From assembly GCA_963920765.1 (NCBI GenBank), contig OY987247.1, positions 10,822,471-10,886,470 of the forward strand: a stretch of DNA of 64,000 bases. The letters run 5' to 3'. Position numbers and translations under genes: made by a program. The notes under the pieces were generated by a model, which ran no database searches, was not told the DNA's origin, and saw only the letters and a list, made by a program, of their open reading frames with translations. This document shows positions 35,236-49,500 of this stretch, piece by piece. This DNA comes from Ulota crispa. Lineage: Eukaryota > Streptophyta > Bryopsida > Orthotrichales > Orthotrichaceae. The number at the start of each line of letters is the position of its first letter. Position 1 is the first letter of the stretch.

Positions 35236-35471
35236 TTAACCCTTAAGCGCCCCAGCAACAGGATCATGTCATTGGGGCCCAAAACTTTATCTCACTTTTT
35301 CTCTTACTTTGTACAATGAAAACAGTCATGGCTGGTCCACATCAGCAGAGAAGATAGTCCTTTTACAAACCCTGCAGGCACTTTTTCTGAATGTAATTTT
35401 CCAAACTGTGGTGGCCATTATACCGCATTTTCTCAAAAATCCTAAAATAAGTATGGACGCTCAGGGGTTAA
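35236..35471. mobile_element. piggyBac-like MITE
   Basis: Body 35240-35467 (228 bp) between TTAA at 35236 and TTAA at 35468. Ends CCCTTAAGCGCCCC and GGACGCTCAGGGG are inverted copies with mismatches. Confidence 0.75.
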
Positions 35472-36182
35472 GGAGTAAGGACCTTGATCCTTACAAGTTT
35501 TCTAACAATCAATCAATCAATCAATCCTGATAGAACTTTCAGAAGCTCGTTTGACATAATCCAGATAGAACCTTGCAGAATTCGTACTATGAAGTTGCTT
35601 TTGCGATGACACATAGAATTGCAGCTTCTGTTGCATCCGCATACCGGCCTTGAAATGCACCCAACGCCTGAAGGCCGGGTCAGACACCAAAATACAACGC
35701 CACTTTAAAACAACATTTTGTAAGGAACAAGTGGCTGCCCCCTTATAACTTTGAGTAAAAGTAGATTCCTTAAAATTTTACCCACTTGTTTATGTTTCAT
35801 TTGAAACCAGCCATTTTCACACTTTAGAAATTGTCGTCTCCAAACTCTTGGCTTTGAATGACGCAGAGATTAGAACAACACATGGAAAGAAGTGGGTGTC
35901 CCCCGTTACTCCAGAAAATATATTTCTCTTCTTTGGCTGATTCATACCAACTACTCTAACATGTGTGGCCTTGGCATGAATCTATCTTTGCAAAGGTTAT
36001 GAGTTGCGCTAATATTAGGGCAAACTTCCATGTTGGGCCTGGACTAGAAAAAACCAGAAAACAACAAACAAGTTTACGCTGCAAACTTGTTTTTTGTTTC
36101 TAAGTCTTGTGTTCAAGGCCATCGTGGAAATTCAGTCTACAACAATTTAATCAAAAACCTTGTTTCATTCAAACTGTCTCCA
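35472..36182. other. Intergenic region
   Basis: Includes a short CAAT repeat (TCAATCAATCAATCAATCC, 35509-35527). No gene recognised. Confidence 0.4.
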
Positions 36183-37102
36183 TTAACCCGTACATGACCG
36201 TTGTCTCTTCTGGGGACAAATGGGATCTTGGGCAGGTATTTGAGGGCTCAATTTTTGTTTAGTTTTTTTGAAATTTTTGTTGAAGATAAAAAAAATACAT
36301 TAGCTTTTGGGGAAATATAAGTTTTATTTCAATACATGCCCATGAGCAAAATTTATGCCCAAATAAGCACAAATTTGGGGAGACCAAGAAGCAAATTTTA
36401 TTTTACAAAACATTGGATTCTTTTAAATTTTTTTCTTTTAGGTTTTAGTTTTGTCTACATCTGAAGCTTTGATTCATTCCATTTGGACTAATTATGAGAA
36501 AGTTATGGACAATCTTGTTTTTTGGGCAATTCAAGCATCTTCTTGAAAAAATAACTTACAAACTTCATTTTTGAATGTAAGCTTAACATTTTTTCAAAAA
36601 AAACTGTTAGGCAGAGTGAAGTTTGCTTTCTAGAACAATCTCACCATTGGGATTATTGTGTTCAATTCCATTGTAAGGTTTGAACAATTTAAGTTTTTGT
36701 TCAATCTCATACCTTCTTCTACCTAATTTTTTTTAAGAATGAAAATTAAGTATCTTTTGTTTCAATTTTTTTCCAAAGATTCTCAACTCAATTTCCCACC
36801 ACAAAAAAATAAACCTCCAAACTCTGTGGTGCTAAAATTCAAGTTAAGAAAGTTCAAAGTCAAATAATCTAATCATGTAAGGTACAAAAAAATTATTTTT
36901 TACACTTTAAATGCAAATATCTTACAATTTGTGAGGTGAACAATTTTGAAAAAAATTATACATTTTTATACTAGTCTAGTACAAGATCCTATGATTAGAT
37001 ATGAAAAAAGACAAATTTTCAAACTTATTTACGCTTTGCCATAGAACTGGTAGTGTTTAGTGCCTTTTGATAAAATACAGGCCCCAGTCCTTTAGGGGTT
37101 AA
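36183..37102. mobile_element. piggyBac-like MITE, 912-bp body
   Basis: Body 36187-37098 between TTAA at 36183 and TTAA at 37099. It starts CCCGTACATGACCG and ends CAGTCCTTTAGGGG. The left interior (GGGGACAAATGGGATCTTGG, GGCAGGTATTTG) matches the elements at 30713-31334. Its length equals that of the copy at 56914-57825. Confidence 0.8.
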
Positions 37103-37227
37103 GGTGTCACACTTAGGTTTGAGGATGTGACATCTATTTGTAAACTAATGTCAACACCATCCTTTGATAGGCTCTGAAAACTAGTTAGGAGTACCCTAAA
37201 ATTGAGAAGGGTAGAAACGTATGTACC

Positions 37228-38009
<782 letters not shown>

Positions 38010-40233
38010 GGTATTCGCATTTGATTGTAATTATAGTTTCAAGACTTACCCCTTTAGATTTTTCTTCACTGAAATGTTTGAATTTTGAAAATTGAGAGCC
38101 TAGGTTTTATTTTTAAAATGCATATACCCAACACTTGAAAATTTATACTTTGTTCACAAAATGTCCAAAAAAACGTATGTTAAAAGATTCAAGAGTATTA
38201 TTTTCAATGCTTATGATTAAAGGATAAAGGCATTACGGTTCTGTTGTTGGTGATACAATTGTACAAGTAGGACTAGTAGTCTCTTCAACTTTGATTGTCA
38301 CGTTTAGTTGATCATAGTTGCGTGATTTCATTGCAAAAGAATCTTTGGATTGTGTACATTCCAAAGTATGAGTTTCAAATCATCACTATTGACGCTAAAT
38401 CTCAAAACTTTAGTCATTCTCGTTCATTATATTAGAGTTATTTTAGACCTTTCAAAATGGAACTTTGGCAGTCGATGATACGTTTTAATGGGCAAATAAA
38501 CACCAGTAGTAATGCAAGAAAAACCTTTGTGTTTCTGAAATTTGGATGAAAAATTGCGCATGTAATGCTTGGTTACCTTCAAATTCTTTAAGCCTTGCCT
38601 AAATTATCTTGAGCTTTACTGGAAGAGTTGGCAACTCCTACATCGTTTACTTTCTTGTCCCTACTTTTAGCAAAAGACCTTCATATGCTATGCTTTTTGC
38701 TTTTGCGCACTAGAAGACTTTAAATTGGTTTAAAAATTAACACATCAAATTGCATTAAAGACAAATTAGTGACCTTGTTTCTTCTAAATCTTACCACAAA
38801 ACTTCACATGTGAGGTAGTGAACATGTCTTTACAAAGGGATGTTCATTTTAATCAACAGGAAAATATAGTTTTTTTGAGTTGGTTTTATTGCAACAACAG
38901 AAGTTTTCTCATCTAAATTTACAGTTTGTCAAGAGAAAACTAAAGCAGATTGCGCACCTAGAAAGGTGTGCAAAACAATGAATATGGGCTCTTTTTGGAG
39001 CAAAAACAAGAAGCATGGACCTTCTTGTGAGAGAAAACGATAAAAAGACACAAATAATTCTTTAAACCAACTAGAAAAACCTAATTTTTTTCCTTGCATA
39101 AAGGAATGGAAGGAAAAACAGATTTAGTTGCAAAATGTACTAATCTTTGAAACCCCAATATTGTTGGCCTCATGCCATGTTGTTACCAAGAGCTCATTTG
39201 AGTATGAAAAACGTACATAGAATCATTCACATGTGCATATTAACTCCTGAATGCCTGAGGCCTTTTTTGAGCTTCTAGGAATTATCTCTAACTTGAACAA
39301 AAGGCCAACATTTCAATAAGTTGTCTCTAGCTTTTTAAAATTGTAATTGCACAAATTCAAACTAGATGTGTTAGAGATTATAAACAAAAAGAAAACACAA
39401 CAATATCACTTGTGGATTAAAAGATTATAATGTTTGATCATGAGGGTGTTAAAATTGCAAATATGACTTGTAGTCTTTCAATCCTCTTTCACATGTTGGA
39501 TCTAAAAAGTTGATCACCAAAAACATATAAGATTAAAAGAACACACCATATGTAACTCTAATCACTTTATGGCTTTTCAAAATCTCTTTTAAATTTTTTT
39601 TAAATGAATTTCTAGTGTAAATTTTCTTACAAAATCTTGAATAAAACAATCATAATTAATAATTTTCAAAATCAGATTCTTGATACTAAAATTAGACTTC
39701 ATGAAGAACATTGCAAACATGTGAAAGACTAAAAATAGAAACTTAGTTAGGTTTAATGAACTTCAAAGTATTATCAACACCAAAATTTGGTGCCTTAAAC
39801 ATTTAATGCAACAAATTGACTGTTACCAATAAATTAATTCCAATTATTGACAACTCTAAAATTTCTCTACAAGGAGCTTGACAACTTCATCCAATTTTTC
39901 ACTAGTCTTTAAAAAAATTGAAGCATCATTTTTTTTCTTTTGGTCAAGGTAAAGCAACCCGCCTCCAAAAATGCAAGAAAATAAAAAAAAATTGGCTTAA
40001 ATTGGTAAGAATAAACAACATATGCACATTCATTCAATTTTTTTATTAGAGCTACTTTCACCCAAAGTCAAGGAAACCGGGTGTTTGCTAAAGGGAGGGT
40101 GTGGTCATTTCATCCACTTTTTCACCCAAATTTCTTAACATAAAGGTTGCCAACATGAGATTGAGTTAAGATTTAGGTCAAAAAAATTGCCAACAAAATA
40201 AACCTGTTTTTGAGGTACTTTGTGTCAAAACAA
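38010..40233. other. Gene-free AT-rich region
   Basis: 2.2 kb without a plausible gene, inverted-repeat element or domain-like frame. TTAACTCCTGAATGCC at 39240 weakly resembles a TTAA-element end, but no partner was found. Confidence 0.4.
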
Positions 40234-40525
40234 TAGCGGTAGTCACGGTTTGATTTTTATCATTCTCAATCTTCACGAAAACCGACGTGGTTGTCAATCC
40301 GCGACTCGCGCAATAGGTTTTCCGTGAAGATTGAGAAAACAAATTATCCTTGCCCAGGCGTGAAGAAATGACGTTTTTCAAGTTTTTGCGAGAGAACTTT
40401 TACTTCTCATAATTCTGTGGGTTCATCTTGCGTTGATGCTCCCATCGTATTGGCTTGTACTTTCACTGTACCTTTTCTCAATCTTCACGGAAATCTGAAT
40501 CTCATACCAACCGTGACTACCACTA
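40234..40525. mobile_element. GGTAGTCAC-family MITE, copy 2
   Basis: 292 bp. Ends TAGCGGTAGTCACGGTTTG and CAACCGTGACTACCACTA are inverted copies. Internal CTCAATCTTCACGGAAAT and its inverse occur twice. It shares CCCAGGCRTGAAGAAATG with the copy at 12840-13257. Confidence 0.8.
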
Positions 40526-41372
40526 ATGTAAAATTGTGGCAAAGGAAATTAGCTGGCGCTTTGGATAGATGCTGCAACAGTTTTGTGAGGCAGGTGGCAG
40601 TTTGCACTGCAAAACAGCCTTTTGCAACAAAAGGAGTGGTGACTGGTGAGTTGGGTTTCACGGACTTCTATGACGACAATTCGCAAAGGTTGTCCTGAGC
40701 CACCCTGCATGTCGCACACGACATGTGACATCAGCTTGCGCCGTCCTTAAAGGCTGTCGTGCGCTTGAAGCTTTTCCGAACAGCAAGTCATGTTGGACTG
40801 CGCCTCCCAACAACAAGAAACAGGGTTTTGTGAGTTTGTCATTCACCAAATAATAATAGGGGGTTTTAAAGCTTGGTACGATTTCGAATTTGGTACATTT
40901 TCAAAAGTTTACACTTTTTGTAGCTAAATGTGTTCTTTTCTCCTCCGATCCCTTTTGTGAGGTTTTTTTTATGGGTTTTCATGAAGGTTTCAAGGCATAT
41001 GAGTGTCTTTTTCCTTGTCTTTTCACACATGAGGGTCCATGCTTCTTGCTTGTACTTTTGCGCACATTGCTACTTGCTCAAACTTTTTGGGATTCGCACG
41101 AAAAAAAAGAAAAAAGAAAGAAAAAAGAGGCAATTTTCGTGTGAGAAAACTGGAAAACCCCTTGATAAAGCTGTTTTTCCCGTTTTAAAACTCTCATGAG
41201 CAAATAGAGATCATGGTATTTTTTGGTAGAATATAAGTAATTTGATTTTTGGGAAATCCCTGTGTTAGGTCACCTTGAGTGAGGTCATTTTGGCAGCACA
41301 ACCGCAACCGCAACCGCACCTGCTTTTGGGCAAGGAACGCTAGGGCCACACAAGCCAAACATGTTTTTGGAG
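40526..41372. other. Intergenic, moderately GC-rich at its start
   Basis: 40526-40850 is GC-richer, but its frames carry no recognisable domain. An AAAG-rich purine tract lies at about 41100-41128. No gene called. Confidence 0.35.
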
Positions 41373-41690
41373 TAAGGTATGTACACCCATAAGCGTTAGT
41401 GTGTCCATAATTGTCACCTCTGAAATCTTGAAAAATCTGTGGAAGTGAATAGATGTAATGATAAGGATGTATAACATGTGAACACAAAATCTTGAAAGTG
41501 ATTATGGGTGCAATGGCAGTTTGCTCTTTAAAAATTCACAACTTATTCTCATAGTATCCAAATAATACATTCGAAAGTGCAAACTTATTACTTTTTTGTT
41601 CCTAGTAGGATCCTATAATTTGTTAGCTATTTATTAATACTCATCATGTTCAAAACACTTAAATTGACGCTTATGGGTGTACATACCTTA
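41373..41690. mobile_element. TAAGGTA/CCCATAAGCG-family MITE, copy 3
   Basis: 318 bp. It starts TAAGGTATGTACACCCATAA and ends TTATGGGTGTACATACCTTA, a perfect 20-bp inverted repeat, continuing into AGCGTTAGT/AAATTGACGC. The interior differs from the other copies, suggesting a subfamily. Confidence 0.82.
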
Positions 41691-43404
41691 TCGGCTAAAT
41701 ACTGTTTTGCTCAAGATTTCATGCATTGTTCTAGTATAGATAACATTTCTAGTTTCCACCATTTAAATACAAAAGGTTTTGAAACAACAATTTTTACAAA
41801 CTCAAACCTTCCAATAGAAGATGAGTGTAAAATTCAAGAAACCACTTTTACACAAAGAAGTAAATTTTGCCACTTGTTTTTTTAACAAAACTCTACTTTG
41901 GAATGGCCCGTTTTATACTAGTGTAGCCCAATTTGTAAAAATGAGTCTTTAAATTTGAATTTTTGAATAGACATTGCAAGGCTTGCACCATCATATTGTG
42001 CTTTGGATGCTATTTGAGCAACTAGTAAATAGTCTTGAGACATGGAATATCCATTGTACATGCACCACCCCCTTCTTAGCGCTTCCAAACAAAGTCTAGG
42101 CTCAAACATGGATCTAGAAGGGGCTAAAATTTCTACAAGTGCAAAAAAAAATGTACTCAACATCTTCCTCACTAGAATTAGGTGAACTCTTCCCCCAAAA
42201 TTTGCAATGGGGCTCTTTTGACAGAATCCTTTGTAGTTTATTAGTGAAATTTTGAATTGTGCATATTAATACACTAATCGTTTTTTTGGTTCATTCAACT
42301 TCAAATTTAATTGATTTTTCAAAATACTCAATTCTTTCATAAATGATTAGGTGTTTTGAAAGCAGCTGCTTGCAGTAGCTCACACATAAAATGAGCAAAT
42401 TACATATTAATGTTTTGAAATGAAAAACACAAACCAAATTCTTAATTGATACACAAGAATTTAAACATGGAATTGTGCATGAGTAAATAAAATAGCATGT
42501 AAATTTAAAAATGCATTTTTTATAAAATTTGTTTTTAGAAATGATACCAATTATCGTAATAGTAGTGAACAACAAGGTATAATAAGTGTTGAGTCACATG
42601 ACTAGTTTTTTTAACAAACCTCGGCTTCACCAACTCTTGTCATATGTCAAGAAACCTAACTGTTCAACCACAAACTTGTTTGTAATTGATAGAAGGGTAG
42701 GTTGATGGGAACATAGTTGAGAAGCCAAATGAATCATCAAATTAAATTAGTATTACTCTAAAGTATCATTGACCATAACTAGCACACCAAATTCTTTTAA
42801 TTGAGTTTAATTAAAATTTTATTGCCTTTTTGGCTTCAAAATCATCAAACAAACTGAAGATTGTCTTGAAAATACAATTGTAAGCGCTTCATTCAATATG
42901 ATTATAATTCTGGCTTGCTTTGAATTTTTGAAGCAAGATAATTTGGTAGTACAATTAAAACTCAAGAATCTTGATAATTATTTTATTTTTCTAAAATAGA
43001 TTTATTTTACAAGCTGTATTTTCACGAAATACCAAAGAAGTGTTTTCTTTTCCCTAGATAGCAATTAAAATCAAAATTTGGTAAGCATAAACTACTGCTT
43101 ACATAAATGAAAGAATCAAAAGATGTACGCAAATATGTTATTAAAGTATTTCCCTGATGATTTAGGGAAAATCGTTTTTAGAAGTCTATGTTTAAAATGA
43201 TGTTTATCCAGTGACAAAATTTGTTACATTATCAAATTAAAATTGACGAAACCAAGTTGGGAGTGGGCATTGAACTAGGACCTGTAAAACTGGAGACAAG
43301 GAACATATTGTAATTTGAACACTTCCAAGTCCCAAATTATTAACTTAGAAATCAATGAAAGTAGGGAATCATTGGGACTTACTATCTATGGAGATTTGAG
43401 CTTT
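41691..43404. other. Gene-free AT-rich region
   Basis: 1.7 kb with only short chance frames and no repeat ends recognised. Confidence 0.4.
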
Positions 43405-43733
43405 AAGGTAGGAGGCTCATGAATGGATCATCTAAGGGCTGAAAATGAATTTTGGGGAGGTGAAACTTCTTGAATTATTTTTCAATACAATTTTTTTGAA
43501 AGACAAGAAGAATTGACATCTAACCCAAGTTATTTCATATTTTTTGGAGCTTTGTGAAATTAGTTATAAATTTTTGAAGTGAAAAGGTCATAGGGCTCTA
43601 AAATGGTTCACCTCCTCAAATGTATTCTGCTTATTCATTTTTGAAACTTATGAAAAATAGCATGTACACATGAAATACATTTGAGAAGGTGGACGGTTTT
43701 AGAGCCTGAGCAAAATATGAGCCTCCTACCTTA
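43405..43733. mobile_element. TAAGGTAGGAGG-family MITE, copy 3
   Basis: 329 bp between TAAGGTAGGAGGCTCATGAA and ATGAGCCTCCTACCTTA. Nearly the whole interior matches the inverse of 18037-18350 (GACAAGAAGAATTG, CATCTAACCCAAGTTATTTC). The two copies are well conserved, suggesting fairly recent spread. Confidence 0.83.
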
Positions 43734-45411
43734 CCATCAAAATTTAGGCATTTCTCATTTTTAATTAATTTTCTAATTACATGCATTTAACATTTCACAT
43801 ATATACTTATGTTATAGTTAGACACAATCAAAAATCTAGCTGGTTATCATACACTAGATTCAAAAATTGACCACATTTTTGGCTATTTCATTCAACAAAC
43901 TTTCTATTGTTTTCTGGATCTTAACTTCCCGCTCATTGTTGGAACTCAAAACAATGCGTAAACGGCTTCTTTTATATAGAGATGGGGACACAAAGATCCA
44001 TTCCTACATCATACCCCTCCCATGCACTCAATACTTCATTAAATTCAAATTTTTTAATCATATCTCTTAAAATTTCTAATAATAAATTGCGAATGTATTG
44101 GTTTTAGATTGAGGGTGGATTTATAATGATTTTAAAAGTAATTTAATTGTAATTTGATGTTTTTTTCAAGTGTTTTTTTATTAACACTTCTCCTAATTCG
44201 ATTCAAGTCAAATTTTAGTGCATTGTGTTCCTCTTTCTATCTACAAGAAGCTCACTGGAGTTGAGACAATTTCAAGCTCTAAAAGGTGGTTAAAAGCTAA
44301 AAAAAAAGTTAGTGGAAGACTAGAAGTTCATGAATTTAGTGTACTTGATAATGCCTAATTGCGCTTGACATGGATTAAAGGCATGGAGTTAGAATAGTCT
44401 CCACTTCAAATTTTAATGCATATTGTCTCTTGTCATAAGCTTTTAAAACATGTAAGTGGTTTAAGATTTGATGAAGAATTGAATACAAGGGAAAGATTTG
44501 AGTGAGGAATGGATCTTTTTGTCCACATCTCTAACTATGTACAATGACAAGGTAAACAAAAGAATTAACTTCCAAAGTCAACCGCAAAATTCTTGCACGA
44601 TTTTTGGAGAAGGTGGTTTTTTCTCATACTAAGGGCAAACTTCCATGTTGCATCAAAATTAGTCACAATGACTAGCGTTATTTCAACTTTGAAAATCCAA
44701 ATCCTTAGCCCTTAAACAACCAATCGACCACAGCAATCAGTACAATACAATATGTTTTTTGTGAATTTGGAATGCATCCACACCTTTACTACATTTGAGA
44801 TCATCAAAGAAGTTAGAATATAGATCAATACGGTACGGTTCTAGTTAGCTAGTCAAGATCCCAAATTAAAACTTTTTGTTGGTAGCAAATGCCAATTGTA
44901 TAGCAGCGCACATACTATGTCCTATGGTCGGTTGGTCGTTAGTTTGCTTTGGTTCTTCTCGCAAGAAACTTGCCAAAACACCACTTTCAATCATTTCCAA
45001 TTTTGTTATTTTCTGATACACTTCCATGCATGGCACAATAATTCCTTTGCGGTTTATGTAGTTCTCTCATGTATTATTTTTCTATTAGATGCATAATGGA
45101 AGTTGGTCCATAGAGCATTATTTTGTACCCACACAAGAAAACAATAGGCTCAAAATATTTTTTGGGTGAAAAAGATCAATCAATGCATGAACTTGTCAAA
45201 ATACACTTTTTGGCATGGCAAGAAATGTAATTCCCTATGCATAACAACTCAGTTAAGTATAAAATTTTCTTCCACAATTAGTAGGTTGAATAATCAACAA
45301 TGGAGAAACTATTTGCTTTTGCAAACAAGGAGATTTGTCATTCATTGAAAGTTGATGTACCTAGTTGGATTAGTGAGGAAAACATGTGATCAATACTAGA
45401 AATAAGAAATA
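43734..45411. other. Intergenic region with a decayed TTAA element
   Basis: 44709-44940 is a diverged copy of the element at 25499-25715 (left end TTAGCCCTTAAACAACC). The rest is AT-rich without a gene. Confidence 0.45.
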
Positions 45412-46206
45412 TTGGGGGTAGTCACATCTTTCTCATCTTGTTCTTAATCTTCAAAGAACAAGGATGTGTCATTCTCTCCTTGATTTGCAAAAAGCCTCAT
45501 TATTTGAAGATTGAGAAGTTTATTTCCTCACTTTCAAAGGAGAAGAATGAACATGAAGAAATATTAGCATGTAAAACCTTTACCAATGTGTGTCTCTTTT
45601 TCATCTTACTCTTTTTGCTTTCACTCTCTTTGTAGTTGGAGACCTCAATTGAGTGTGTGAATGCAATTTGGTTTCATTTCGCATCACCATTTTCTAAGTA
45701 TAGTGAAACCTCCCATAATGAAAATTCCCTATTTGCATAATTAAATGTAGTTCTTAAATTGCATACTCCCAATGTGCATAAAGTGTGGTCCAATAACCAT
45801 GAATGAAGCTATTTTTTTTAGTGTGGGACCACCTGAAAAGTACATCTATAATCCCATTGGTGACTCATTTTATGAATGATTGTTAATATTAGAAGGAAAT
45901 CAACTACTAGTATTTTTTAAATAAGCCACCTACCAATTGTGCAACACGTGCATGTTGAAATAAATGACTTGTGGCACTTGAAACTCTTTGTGTGCATATT
46001 ACTAAAACACACTCCCTACCGTTCCCATGCAATAAGAGAGGTTTCATTGTAAACTCATTCTCTATTCTTCAATGCTCATAGAAAGGAAATTACACCTTCT
46101 TCACAAAGAAGTGCTCCCATGAGATTGTATTTCCACTCCATAACTTCTCATTCTTCATAAAAGTCTCATTCCTGGAGAAGGTCTGAAGAAGGTGTGACTA
46201 CCACTA
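45412..46206. mobile_element. GGTAGTCAC-family element, copy 3 (795 bp)
   Basis: Left end GGGGGTAGTCACATCTTTCTC and right end GAAGGTGTGACTACCACTA are inverted copies. Internal repeated TTCTTCAATGCTCAT / CATTCTTCAT motifs are found near both ends. It is longer than its relatives and ends only about 310 bp before the start codon of the next gene. Confidence 0.72.
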
Positions 46207-46518
46207 TTGCGTTTCCCAGTGATGAACATTTCGAGGTCGGGTGGAGATGCCCTGATAGTGCTTACACTGAACCCTAAACCTGAGCCAGCGAGTTCGCTTC
46301 TGCATCCCCAAATCTACACCGTCCCTAGATGACAGAAAGTCCGCCTCGGCTACAACGGAGGAGGCTCCCCTCGCGGCACGTTTGCAGATTGATTGCGAGG
46401 GTGCCGGACACAACAACACACGCACACACCCATCGAGCCAGCGAGCAAGAGAGAGAGAGAGAGCGACAGAAAGAACGAAAGAAAGGAGGGGATTGCAAAG
46501 GAGGGCTCCATTGGAGCC
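46207..46518 (+). promoter_or_regulatory. Promoter and 5' leader of the UPF0174 gene
   Basis: GC-rich 310 bp between the MITE and the ATG. It contains a solo GGTGGAGATGCCC motif (46239-46251) and a GAGAGAGAGAGAGAG tract (about 46447-46462) typical of plant 5' leaders and GAGA-binding factor sites. No TATA box was evident. Confidence 0.5.
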
Positions 46519-49500
46519 ATGGAGCTTGGTTGCGCCGTCGCCTCAGCTCGCCACTCGCCTGCCCTGCCTCCTCGCCTCGCCCCCCGCCACTTCCACCACA
46601 ACAACAACAACACTTCCCCCCTGGTCAGTTGTCCAATCACCAATCTCATGCACTCGCCTTCACTGCTCTTGAATTGATCAACGATGTACACTTGCGACAT
46701 TTCTTTTGCTTTTCTTATAATCCACGCTCATGCTCTCACTGAACCGCATTTTCCGACTCTTTTTACTATTGTCGAGATATGGCTTAATACTTACATCAAA
46801 TTTGGACCTCTATAAAACCACGAGGCTCAGATTGAGCTTCAGCTGTTTTTAGTATAGTCATTTCGAAAGCTCTCGTTTCTCCATTTTGCAATGTTCTTCT
46901 TTATTCGTCCTGGTACTAGTAAAGTTGAATTCTGTTTTTTCACATAATGATTAATTCCATTGGTTATTTTGAATGCATGTGGTTTATTTTTTGCATAGAT
47001 AGATGAGTAGTTGAGGATGTTGTTGTATTGTTGATTTAAGAGGTGGATTAGGACTTTCTAGGTTGCTTTTTTTAGTTTTGTTGTGAAATCTTTTCATAGC
47101 ATTGCTTGGTGATGGTTTAGAGCCTCTGTTAATTTAAGTATGTGAGTTTGTGAGCAGAGGATTTGTCTTAGCAGCTTAGGGTAGGTCAGACGGGGACTTG
47201 CTTCTGTTCAATTGTTATTCATTTGTAGAACCAATGCAATGTGGTTGTGGTATTTTGAAACTTGGCTCGGTTTGAATTATATGTTTTATGATGTTATCAA
47301 ATGGAACTGGCCATTTGCAAACCCTAGGACTTTTAGGGTTCAAGATGCTCACTGCTACGTCCTTAGCCTCCGAAACGTGCGATACAGTACGTGATCGTGT
47401 GGACAGGACCACTTGCCTTGTGTTTTAACGCTAATTTATATGGTGCAGGTTTTTAGTTGGAGTGCAAAGAGCTCCTTGAAGAGGGATTTTATACTTGGGA
47501 CGCAGTTGAGACTGAATACACGACTTTACCAGACAGGCATATTTGTTCAAGGAAGAAATGCGTTAAGAACGATTACAGGTACCAGTTCTTATATTTTGTG
47601 TATTTCTCGAACTAAGTCAACATCGAACATGTATCAAAGCTTGTTGTGTATGTCTTTGAACACGCTCCAATCAAGCATTTAACAATACGTTTGGGCCTAT
47701 GTTACAATTTATGTAAGAATTCGTAGGGGTTACTTCCGGTAAGGATTGTAACCAGGTGTACTAATCTTCGTATGAACACATCTCAATTTTCTGGAAATGA
47801 TGTAGCAATTAGAGGTTTTTTTTTTTGCTTTTTAGCGACTGTTTAGGGTTTATCCTCATTTGCGAAGGTTATGTTTGTTGTGTGACGCAGCTGCCTTTGA
47901 CCCAGAGTTGCATTCTGTGCTGGAGTTAGCTAGTGATGCTGAGCTTTCCGAGCTTTCCAGCATATTATATGGCCAGAGGTCATTTTCCTATTCTTTCATA
48001 TTGCATTCCTTTTTATGTCTATATCAGACTGCTCTTTAGGTTGTACTAAGCACGCATATGGATACGTCTCAAGTTATATGTTATGAAGAGTAGTAGAACA
48101 TTTCAAGTAATCTAGAAAACTTAGCTGCAATGGACCCTGACCAAGGTCGTTGGCTTACACTGTTAATGCTCTTTGGGGACTGACATTCTTTGTCTTTGCT
48201 TTTCAGCCCACTGAGCCCCCTGCTCAAATCAGTGGCTCCTGGAGATGGCTCCAACAGGGGCAGTATTGCAGAGGCAATGCATGAACAAGAGTATGGAGGA
48301 CGAGATGCGCTTATGGAGAGGCTAGAATCAAGATTCATGTTTTTGGCTGCAGATGCTAAATCCACTCTTAGGTAGTTACTCTAAGACTTTTCCATGTTTA
48401 CAATACAAAATGGTTCTATTTCTGACACCTTCTTCAAAAGTTTCATGAATCTGAATCATGATCTTAATATACTGTTCAATCAAATTTTCCTTTGTTTGTA
48501 TCAAGTAAGCTTTTACAGTTTTTCTGTTTGTTTTATAATTTGAGAAGGGAATTGTGGTAATGTCAGTGGACGGAGACCAACTTACCGTGACGTTCTTTTG
48601 AGAGTGCGGTCAAAGCTGAACGTGCCTTGTTCTGTCAAGTTGTCCACGGAAGACATGGAGGCTGAAATTTTTCTACATTTGCTTCAAGAGTATTCCAGGT
48701 ACTTGCTCATGGCAGCTTTGATGATTTTGTAACTGAAGAATCTGTCCTTTTTTTAATTTTCGTATGTTTGCGCTGCTAGTTAACTTGGAGTGTGCTATGG
48801 AGGTTACCATCATGGAAAACTAAGCGCTGTTTGTGTGGGATGTGACAGTCAACCTAAAAAGCGGCCACAATCGAAGAAGCGAAGAGTGCCATACTTGGAA
48901 GCTATTGACAGAGCCAAGGGCAGTCGTTTTCGAGATAACATTTCTTCTGCCATTCGGCTAGGAAGTGAGGAGTTGCTTACAACCATCCTCAAGGTATGCA
49001 GAACATGGTCATTTTCTTTTTAATGTCCTAATAATTTACTGTATTAGAACTGTTCTTAGCGTTTTTCTCTATTCTTAGGGCTGACGAAATGGGCTAGTTT
49101 GTTCTAGAGAGTAGCCGAAGGAAGCAATCCGGCCTACTATTGAATTTCTTATTTCGAGCTTGATGTTTTGAGCTCCTCCTGTTGGTGATAACTCCTATCC
49201 TTGTTTTAGGGTACTCTTCATAGACCCTCATAAATCTCAACTCCTACAAAATAGAGTAAGCTTTTTATAGGTTTGGAACAGTTGCAAGGCTATGCTGGCT
49301 GTCCTGTTTCGGGCCTACAAATTTCTAATGAAAAAGGGTCTTCTAGGTTTAAACATATTGACCTTTAATTTTACAAATGCACTGACTTCATGTTTATTTT
49401 GGATATGTATAGTACTGTCCCACAACATGTCATGGTTCATTCAGTATTATTACTAGGTTGAAGCTCGAGTTGTTGAAAATGATTAAATTTATTTCAATTC